A stretch of 6,632 bases of DNA, taken from the NCBI GenBank assembly GCA_001873945.1, contig MNYI01000180.1:1-6632 (forward strand). The letters run 5' to 3'. Positions 1 through 6,632 of this stretch are shown here, one piece after another. Numbering within the stretch: the first letter of the stretch is position 1; each line of letters opens with the position of its first letter. This stretch comes from Candidatus Desantisbacteria bacterium CG2_30_40_21. GTDB lineage: Bacteria; UBA9089; CG2-30-40-21. Both the position numbers and the translations under genes were made by a program. The notes under the pieces were generated by a model that was given only the letters and a program-made list of their open reading frames with translations, had not been told where the DNA came from and did not search any database.

Positions 1-1
1 G

Positions 2-190
2 GGTAACTACTCAGGTAAAGTAATTCACCACGGAGAACACATAAGTTGATAGGTTGATGAGTTTATAGGTTAAAGGAACACAGATTCATAATTCATAAAC
101 ATTTCCTATCAATTCATCCACTTATCAACCCATCAACTATTCAACTTATCAACTTTTTGTGTTTTCGTGCCTTTGTGGTGAGTAGTTACC
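2..190. repeat. Palindromic interspersed repeat element, copy A
   Basis: The ends are a perfect 12-bp inverted repeat (GGTAACTACTCA at 2-13, its complement at 179-190). Inside lie degenerate units of the octamer AAGTTGAT, read in one direction in the left half and the other in the right half, plus CCACGGAGAACAC-type and ACACAAAAAG-type blocks. Positions 2-86 recur almost exactly, reverse-complemented, at 5739-5831, with one mismatch and one 8-base insertion. There is no coding potential. It looks like a non-autonomous palindromic repeat family. A MITE origin is possible, but I see no target-site duplication. It sits directly downstream of the minus-strand accB-like gene, where accC would often be found. 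Confidence 0.85.
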
Positions 191-247
191 TTTATAGTAT
201 TATACTGTAACCCTGTGGTGAACAGTTTTGAACCATGTCCACAATAC

Positions 248-670
248 TTACGAAGGCTCAATCAAAAACAATGGTTGATCATACTCTACAGGTTGACCAT
301 CTTTTACCAATATCTCTGTAATCACCCCGGATATCATTGCTCGAATCTCATTATCTATATCCATAACTCTAACCTGTCCCAATACTTGAGATGGTTGGAT
401 AATTGATCCTGCCTTAACGAAGGGTATGTCTTTCCCCTTTGAATAGAAATGGAATATTCCAACCAATGGTGAACAAAGTTCCATGGTTGTGGTTTCTGGA
501 TGTGATTCTGATTCTGAGGATAGTTCATCACTTTCCAGAGAAGGCATAAACATCCCTTCAGGAGAGCGGCAAATCTTTACCTTAAGGTCAGTATCCTCGA
601 TCTCAAGCTCACCCAAATCATGCTCATTCATAATATCTACAAGGTTTTTAACTCTTTGACGAATATCCAT
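248..670 (-). CDS. AccB/BCCP-like biotinyl-domain protein lacking the biotin-accepting lysine
   Basis: This 140-residue protein has the two-part layout of the biotin carboxyl carrier subunit of acetyl-CoA carboxylase. Residues 1-35 match the AccB N-terminal segment (IRQRVKNLVDIMNEHDLGEL). Residues about 36-63 are a Ser/Glu-rich linker. Residues 64-139 form a biotinyl/lipoyl domain, from CSPLVGIF to the family-typical end GQPVEYDQPLFLIEP, including the thumb region. The biotinylation motif normally reads E-A-M-K-L/M-M-N-E-I; here it is R-V-M-D-I-D-N-E-I, so the acceptor Lys is Asp104 (codon GAT at 359-361). Two base changes at minimum separate GAT from a lysine codon, and the rest of the domain is intact, so this is not a decayed pseudogene. 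The ATG lies three bases after the efp stop codon, with a GAGAGGG ribosome site inside the efp end. The usual partner accC does not follow. By analogy with plant BADC proteins it may regulate or scaffold acetyl-CoA carboxylase; that role is inferred. Confidence 0.9.
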   Translation of the reverse strand: MDIRQRVKNLVDIMNEHDLGELEIEDTDLKVKICRSPEGMFMPSLESDELSSESESHPETTTMELCSPLVGIFHFYSKGKDIPFVKAGSIIQPSQVLGQVRVMDIDNEIRAMISGVITEILVKDGQPVEYDQPLFLIEPS

Positions 671-673
671 AAT

Positions 674-1237
674 TTATGCCCTCTCAATATATTCACTGGT
701 ACGAGTATCAACGCGGAGAACATCACCTACATTTATAAAAAGTGGAACCAGAATACTTAACCCTGTTTCCATGGTAGCCGGTTTTGTTGCTCCGGAGACT
801 GTATTTCCTTTGAATCCATGATCCGTCTCGGTAACCGTTAGATTTACTGCTGTAGGCAATTCTACCCCCATTACCTCACCGGTATCATCCCTTGACAAAA
901 GGCAGACATCATCATTTTCTTTTAAGAATCCGGTAGCAGAGCCAACCTTATCCCGTGAAACCTCTACCTGCTCATAGGAATCACTATCCATAAACACATA
1001 ATTATCCTGAGATTGATAGAGAAAACTCACATTCTTCTTGAAAATTTTGACCAGATGGAATTTTTCTTCCGGACGAAGGGTCTTGTCAGCAATCGATCCA
1101 GTGTAAAAATTCTTAAACTTAGCCTTGACAAATGCCCCCCCTTTTCCTGGTTTCACATGCTGGAAATCTGTACAGGTATACAACCCATTATCCATTTCCA
1201 CAATCATTCCTGGACGAACATCATTAGCAGCAATCAT
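674..1237 (-). CDS. efp: Translation elongation factor P
   Basis: This is a 187-residue EF-P, the normal length for the family. It binds stalled ribosomes between the P and E sites and promotes peptide bonds at polyproline stretches. Domain I (about 1-64) carries the loop KPGKGGAF with Lys32 at the tip, the position modified in many bacteria. Domain II is an OB fold (about 65-128). Domain III contains HGFKGNTVSGATKPATMETG and ends VDTRTSEYIERA, both near-diagnostic. The chosen ATG (MIAANDVRPG) is preceded by AGGAGG at 1243-1248, 5 bases upstream; an in-frame ATG one codon earlier is only 2 bases from that site. The start overlaps the end of the upstream PaREP1-like gene by 14 bases, so the two are probably translationally coupled. 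Lys rather than Arg at the tip argues against EarP-type rhamnosylation. No modifying enzyme is encoded here. Confidence 0.97.
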   Translation of the reverse strand: MIAANDVRPGMIVEMDNGLYTCTDFQHVKPGKGGAFVKAKFKNFYTGSIADKTLRPEEKFHLVKIFKKNVSFLYQSQDNYVFMDSDSYEQVEVSRDKVGSATGFLKENDDVCLLSRDDTGEVMGVELPTAVNLTVTETDHGFKGNTVSGATKPATMETGLSILVPLFINVGDVLRVDTRTSEYIERA

Positions 1238-1622
1238 CATAGCCTCCTGTTGTATAATTTGCAAATAAAAATTCCATCAGTTTAGAATAAGCCTCTGTAA
1301 CTGTATTCCAATATTCAGGAAATTCATCTATATCTATAAAATCCTCATAATAATTTGCATGTAATGCTGAAGCATCTTTAACAATAGTCTTCCTTAGTTT
1401 TTCATCCTGCATTAATTCGGCAATCTCTTTAGCTGCTTTAATCAATTCATAATGTCCGCTTTTTACAGGCTTGCCGCGCATTATTCCAATCGCTTTAATA
1501 AGTGCGGCTACTGCACCCCATAACATTTCCCCTGCTTTGCTATAATCCTGTTTTTTTAGCATTCCATCAGCCTCATTTAAGTATGATTGTGATGATGAAA
1601 CATATTCTTCTACTTTATCCAT
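1224..1622 (-). CDS. PaREP1-like small helical protein
   Basis: This 132-residue, mostly helical, soluble protein is not a standard member of the efp neighbourhood. The pattern YLNEADGMLKKQDYSKAGEMLWGAVAALIKAI (residues 14-45) followed by SALHANYYEDF (85-95) strongly resembles the PaREP1/PaREP8 family, best known from archaea and thought to be HEPN-like helical bundles. No R-x4-H HEPN RNase motif is visible, so nuclease activity is not supported. The C-terminus ends with two cysteines. I start it at the ATG at 1620-1622 (MDKVEEY), with AGGG five bases upstream; the open frame runs further back to a TTG at 1670, but that gives an atypical N-terminus. Its last 14 bases overlap efp and carry the efp ribosome-binding site. 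Function is unknown. The family assignment comes from motif memory and is moderately sure. Confidence 0.75.
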   Translation of the reverse strand: MDKVEEYVSSSQSYLNEADGMLKKQDYSKAGEMLWGAVAALIKAIGIMRGKPVKSGHYELIKAAKEIAELMQDEKLRKTIVKDASALHANYYEDFIDIDEFPEYWNTVTEAYSKLMEFLFANYTTGGYDDCC

Positions 1623-1688
1623 GTAAACCCTATGACCCTCCGGTTGAAAGCAGTGGCGAGATAGTAACAATAATTAGAAATTTCTCTA

Positions 1689-1949
1689 TCATTGCATTTT
1701 TGATATTGCGTAACCACCCTTATATTCCATAGGGACAGGGGCTATCGGGTTTTCTGATGTATATTCAATAACTTCTCCAGTATTTCTATCCACCGTTATT
1801 ACAAACTGAGGACCAAATGCCCTACCTCCAACAATCCATTTATCTTCTTGCAATACTGTTTTTGTGATAATATAGAATGTAAGTTTTGCCTCTTCCAGGA
1901 ATGCTTTGGCTATCTCCACAGCTTGTTTTGCTGAATCTATTGTTGGCAT
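1689..1949 (-). CDS. Small hypothetical protein, PepSY-like
   Basis: This is an 86-residue protein with a clear ribosome site (AGGAGGG about eight bases before the ATG). It begins with a helix (SAKQAVEIAKAFLEEAKL) and continues into beta strands: DKWIVGGRAFGPQFVITVDRNTGEVIEYTSE. The arrangement of Trp, then alternating hydrophobics, then V-D-R-N-T-G-E-V-I-E is that of PepSY-like small domains, which are often linked to protease inhibition or extracytoplasmic folding. This copy has no signal peptide or membrane segment, so it should be cytoplasmic. It starts 34 bases after the aminopeptidase stop and is followed by 66 bases before the PaREP1-like gene, so it is probably in the same transcript. 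The family link is weak; the protein could equally be an uncharacterised domain. Confidence 0.7.
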   Translation of the reverse strand: MPTIDSAKQAVEIAKAFLEEAKLTFYIITKTVLQEDKWIVGGRAFGPQFVITVDRNTGEVIEYTSENPIAPVPMEYKGGYAISKMQ

Positions 1950-1983
1950 ATTAATTACCCTCCTTGCAAGTTATTTAATTACC

Positions 1984-3057
1984 TCATTCCCTCTCTATCC
2001 CCCCACTCAACACCTCACAACCATCATCCGTAATCAACACCGTATCCTCAACCCTGGCACCACCCATCTGGGGAATATATGCCCCGGGTTCTATGGTCAT
2101 AACCATTCCAGATATTAGTCCTGCCTCATCATCATCAGCAACAAGCCCCTCATGCACCTCTAACCCTATACCATGCCCAATTTTATGCATCCAGAAATCT
2201 TCATATCCAAATTGGGTGAGGATGGTTTTGCCTGCCTCATTTATCTCATCAAACTTTATTCCGGGTTTAAGCATCCTGATAACCCGAACTTGAGTTTCTT
2301 TTACTGACCGATACATATCCTGAATTTCGCCAGACACATCATCTGGAACTATCATTCTGGTTATATCACAATTATATCCTTCATAACAAACACCCCAATC
2401 GATAAGAATGGGCTCCTGTGGTTGAATGATCCTATTTGAAGCCCTGGCATGAGGCTGGCTGGAACGAATACCAGAGGCAATAATTGGTTCAAATGCTACC
2501 TGTCCCTTATTCTTTTTTATTTTATATTCAAGCTCACACAACAGGTCAATCTCTGAAACCCCTGGCTTTATTAGTGGCAAAAGCTCACTGTATGCTTGTT
2601 GAGCAATCTTACAAGCCATCCTTATTTTCTGAATCTCATCACAGGATTTTATGCGACGCAACTCAAGAATTATTTTCTCCGTTGGTACTAATTGCAAAAA
2701 ATCCAACTTTTCACCTAACACCTGATACTGATGATAGGTTAGATTCTCTGTTTCAATGCCAAGCCTACGGATATTGTATTTGTTAATGAAAAAATCATTT
2801 AAGGTTTCCGAAAGTGGCACCTTGCTTCTTATCAATTCAAAACCTGTAATTTCTTCTTCTGCCTGTTGAATATATCTGCCATCAGTTACAAAATATGCAG
2901 CCAGTGGTGTTAAAATAATCTCACCGCTTGAACCGGTAAAGCCACTCAAGTATCGAACATTATTTATATCTGTTATCAAAAAGGCATCCATACCTTTCTG
3001 TAAGAGGATGTCCTGTAAATATTTTATCCGTGATACCTCTTGTGATTGTGATTGCAC
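1984..3057 (-). CDS. M24 family Xaa-Pro aminopeptidase/dipeptidase (creatinase fold)
   Basis: This is a cytoplasmic metallopeptidase of the M24B type that removes residues next to proline. Numbering is from the GTG at 3055-3057 (357 residues). The N-terminal creatinase-type domain (about 10-125) includes DAFLITDINNVRYLSGFTGSSG. The C-terminal pita-bread domain has all five dimetal ligands: Asp220 and Asp231 (IDWGVCYEGYNCDITR), His295 (HKIGHGIGLEVHEG), Glu323 (MTIEPGAY) and Glu337 (ARVEDTV). His203 in PHARASNR is the usual substrate-side His. An in-frame ATG at 3085-3087 adds ten residues but has no ribosome site and would lie only about nine bases from the expected transcription start. The GTG has GGAG seven bases upstream (3065-3068) and gives the family's usual length, so I prefer it. 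It is first in the minus-strand cluster. Whether it acts as PepP or PepQ cannot be told from sequence. Confidence 0.93.
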   Translation of the reverse strand: MQSQSQEVSRIKYLQDILLQKGMDAFLITDINNVRYLSGFTGSSGEIILTPLAAYFVTDGRYIQQAEEEITGFELIRSKVPLSETLNDFFINKYNIRRLGIETENLTYHQYQVLGEKLDFLQLVPTEKIILELRRIKSCDEIQKIRMACKIAQQAYSELLPLIKPGVSEIDLLCELEYKIKKNKGQVAFEPIIASGIRSSQPHARASNRIIQPQEPILIDWGVCYEGYNCDITRMIVPDDVSGEIQDMYRSVKETQVRVIRMLKPGIKFDEINEAGKTILTQFGYEDFWMHKIGHGIGLEVHEGLVADDDEAGLISGMVMTIEPGAYIPQMGGARVEDTVLITDDGCEVLSGGIERE

Positions 3058-6000
3058 TTTTTGTCTCCAATAATGTTTGCCTTCCATAATTCATTCAATG
3101 GTATTATATCATTTATCTGCATTTATGTCAACATCAATTTTGCAACAACACAGGGCTAATTTTAATTGACAATATTTGTAATATATGCTAAAATAAAGGC
3201 AACATAGAAAAAGGAGGCATGTAAGTTATGGCAAAAATATTGGTAAGTGATCCATTATCAAAAGAAGGATTAGCGGTATTAGATGGGGCAGAGGGCATAG
3301 AATATGACCTTAAACATGGAATGTCAAAGGAGGAATTGATTGCTTGTATTGGTGAATATGAGGGATTAATTGTCAGGTCAGAGACAAAGGTGACGGCTGA
3401 TGTGATTAATGCAGCAGCTAAGTGTAAGGTTATTGGTCGGGCTGGGGTTGGGCTGGATAATGTTGATGTGGAGGCAGCAACAAAAAAAGGGATTATCGTT
3501 ATGAATACCCCTGATGGAAATACCATATCCACAGCAGAACATACCATGGCCATGCTTTTATCCATGGCAAGAAAGATTCCACAATCTTATAGCTCGTTGC
3601 AAAATGGCAAATGGGATAGGAAAAAATTTGTTGGACGGGAATTATTTGGCAAAACACTGGGCATTATTGGTATGGGAAGGATTGGTACTCAGGTAGCAAA
3701 ACGAGCACAAGCCTTTGGTATGAATATAATTGCTTTTGATCCATTCATATCTGATGAAGCAGCTCAAAGATTAGAGATACGAATTATTGATCTGCCAGAG
3801 CTTTATAGAGAAGCAGATGTAATTACCATTCATACCCCACTTTCGGCAAAAACAAAGGGACTTCTTGCTAAAAAAGAGTTTGAACAGATGAATGATGGGG
3901 TGATGATAATCAACTGTGCCCGTGGTGGTATTGTTGATGAGGCAGCCCTTTGTGAGGCATTGAAATCAGGCAAGGTTGGGGGTGCTGCCTTAGATGTATT
4001 TGAGAAAGAGCCGCCTGATATGACAAACCCATTGTTTGAATTGGGTAATTGCGTAACCGTACCCCATCTTGGTGCATCAACCAGTGAGGCACAGATAAAT
4101 GTGGGGATTGATATTGCCTGTCAGGTGATTGATGCCTTGCAGGGTAAGCCAATAAAAAATGCGGTTAATATCCCGCAAGTCGAGACAGGGGTAGTGGCTA
4201 TTCTTGGTCCATATATTGGAGTAGCAGAAAAATTGGGGTCTCTAGTCGGACAGTTAATAGAGGGTGGTCTGGAAAATATCCGCATAGAATATATAGGAGA
4301 GCTTGCCAAATATAATATTACACCATTAACAGTGGCAATAGTGAAGGGATTATTATCCAGTGCAATGCATGATTCAACGATTAATTATGTAAATGCTTTG
4401 TTTGTAGCCAAGGAACGAGGGATCAAGGTGGTTGAAAGCAAAACTGATAGCATAGAAGATTTTGTGAATTTGATTACAATATCTGTGTCATCTGCTGCAA
4501 TTTCTCAAACAGTCTCTGGGACAACACTTAAGACTGGAGACCAAAGGATTCTCAAGATAAATGGGTTTGATATTGAGGCTATGCCATCAGGACATCTATT
4601 GATATTAAATCAAACCGATCAACCAGGTATTATTGGTAAGGTGGGAACAATTATTGGACAGGAAAATGTAAACATTGGCTGGATGCAACTTTCCAGAATT
4701 GGGGTTGGCAGTGGGGCACTCTCTATCTGGAATCTTGATGATGCTATCTCTGAGGATACCTTGAGCAGGATATTGGAACTTCCTGAAATTACCTCAGCAT
4801 CAATGGTAAATCTATAATGGGTAAGGTTATTGCTGTTGCGGGCAAGGGTGGCGTTGGCAAGACAACCATTGTTGCCTTAACCATTCGATACCTTCGTGAA
4901 CATGGAATGTCGCCTATTCTTGCGGTAGATTGTGATCCAAACACAAATCTTAATATGCTGCTTGACATGAAGGTGAATAAGACTATTGGCAGTATCAGGG
5001 AGAATGGAAAAACAGCCAGACCCTCTGGCATGAGCCTGCATGATTTTCTTGATTATCAAATAAACATGGCATTGGTTGAGGGTGATAAGATTGACCTTAT
5101 CTCTATGGGCAGACCGGAGGGCAAGGGGTGTTATTGTGCGGCAAATAATGCCCTTCGTGAATGCCTTTCAAGGCTTTCTGTAAGCTATCCCTGGGTGGTT
5201 ATTGATAATGAAGCCGGGCTTGAACATATCAGCAGACAAACAAACAGGGATGTTGATGTACTGATAATTATCTCTGACCCATCTGTCAGGGGATTTACTA
5301 CAGCTATTCGAATAAAAGAGCTGGTTGGTGAGCTTGAAAACAAGGTTGGGCAATGTTTTCTGATTATCAATCGCTATAATGGTGAGCTGCCAGATGAATG
5401 GAGAGGAGAATTAAAAAGGGTAGGGCTTGAGTTAGCCGGTATCCTTCCGGTAGAGCCATTGGTGGAAAACTATGACCTTCAGGGCAGGCCAATAATAGAG
5501 TTGTTGAACACATCGCTGTTTTATCAAAAACTTGAGGGGATTCTGGCAAGAATTATAACCGTTTAAGGCTCTCGTAACAGTTCAGGTGGTGTAAGAAAAT
5601 AGGGCAATTATCTTAAAATGTAATTACTCAACGAGGGGAATTTACCACGGAGACACGAAGACACAAAAAGTTGATAAGTTGATAAGTTGATAAGTTGAAT
5701 AGTTGATGGGTTGGAAAGGGAAGGGTTGATAGGTTTATAATCTGTGTTCCTTTAACCTATAAACTCATCAACCTATAAACCTATCAACTTATGTGTTCTC
5801 CGTGGTGAATTACATTACCTGAGTAGTTACCTCAAAACACCACTTGTATTTTTTAATAAAAAATGTGTTGACATTTTAGTGATTATGTGCTATTCTATAA
5901 ATAGATGAGCAGAATATTTAGGAGTCAAGAAAAAATAAGTTGTACACCAAGAGTCACTCAAGACGCTTGGCTGGCAAGTCCGACTTGTCAGACTGTTCGT

Positions 6001-6632
6001 AAGCGACGAACAACGAAGCCAGCCAAGATGGATTGGTGACACGACTGTACAAGTTATTTTTTCTTGACGACTTACCCTGCTGCGTGCGTGATGCATGATG
6101 TTATTTTGTTTCAACACCTATTTAACGGGAGCTCTAAAAACTTTGAATGTGGAATGCCTTTTGTCTATATGGCAAAGAAGCAGAGGAACATACAAGGGAG
6201 TACCCAATTTTGTCTATAGGGTTCAAGATCTCATGACACACGACAGTGGCGGGGTTATAGCAAATAAATAGCCACGGTTGATTTCTCAATCGTGGCTATT
6301 TTTTGTAATAATTGTAACTACTCAGGTAAAGGAATTTACCACTCAAGACACAAAGGTATACAGTAACTACTTGCAGCTATATTGGACGGAAAAACTACGA
6401 AATACGCAAAAACCCGCGAAAATTAATAATCAGAATGAATTTGTGAATCAGAATTTTTCGCGTTTTTTTGCGATTTAAGGAAAGAAGGATTCTGGACAAG
6501 CCAGAATGACAAGGAGAAGAAGGATCCTGTCGATTCTTGACAATCGAGGACAGGCTAAGCCAGAATGGACAAGAGGTCCATGCCCTCTGTGATCTGTCCC
6601 GATTGTCGGGAATCCTTCCCCTCTGTGATCTG

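Overview
The window is bacterial, AT-rich DNA from an organism I cannot name. The genes are compact and carry clear Shine-Dalgarno sites. Three sigma-70-type promoters with TTGACA -35 boxes and exactly 17-bp spacers are visible. A CooC-type CO dehydrogenase maturation ATPase points to an anaerobe, possibly one using the Wood-Ljungdahl pathway. The many short palindromic repeats resemble those common in genomes of uncultured groundwater or sediment bacteria. That lineage guess is inference only.

Layout. Positions 2-190 hold a palindromic repeat element (copy A). Positions 248-3057 form a minus-strand cluster, transcribed right to left: M24 aminopeptidase (pepQ/pepP type), a small PepSY-like hypothetical protein, a PaREP1-like small helical protein, elongation factor P (efp), and an AccB/BCCP-like protein in which the biotin-accepting lysine is replaced by aspartate. 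A divergent promoter region at 3088-3227 has a perfect-consensus promoter firing left into the aminopeptidase and a strong promoter firing right into serA. Positions 3228-5566 form a plus-strand pair, serA (3-phosphoglycerate dehydrogenase with ASB and ACT domains) overlapping cooC by one base. Positions 5619-5831 hold copy B of the palindromic element, in inverted orientation to copy A, so the whole gene block is bracketed by an inverted repeat pair.

Positions 5868-6305 look like an independent, apparently non-coding transcription unit. It has a strong promoter, a 145-bp cloverleaf-like palindrome, two small hairpins showing the same 11-nt loop sequence, and a 15-bp intrinsic terminator. I could not match it to RNase P RNA, tmRNA, SRP RNA or 6S RNA. 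Positions 6314-6632 are a mosaic of short repeats: a third, shortened copy of the A/B element, an imperfect CGCG-containing inverted repeat, and small dyads and direct repeats. I see no gene there.

How the genes relate. The minus cluster is a version of the widespread pepQ-efp-accB neighbourhood, linking peptide turnover, polyproline translation and fatty-acid precursor synthesis. Here accC does not follow accB, and accB encodes a form that cannot be biotinylated at the usual site. That suggests a regulatory or structural role like the plant BADC proteins. serA-cooC couples serine biosynthesis to nickel-enzyme maturation in one transcript. The most interesting items are the lysine-less BCCP and the orphan structured RNA locus.
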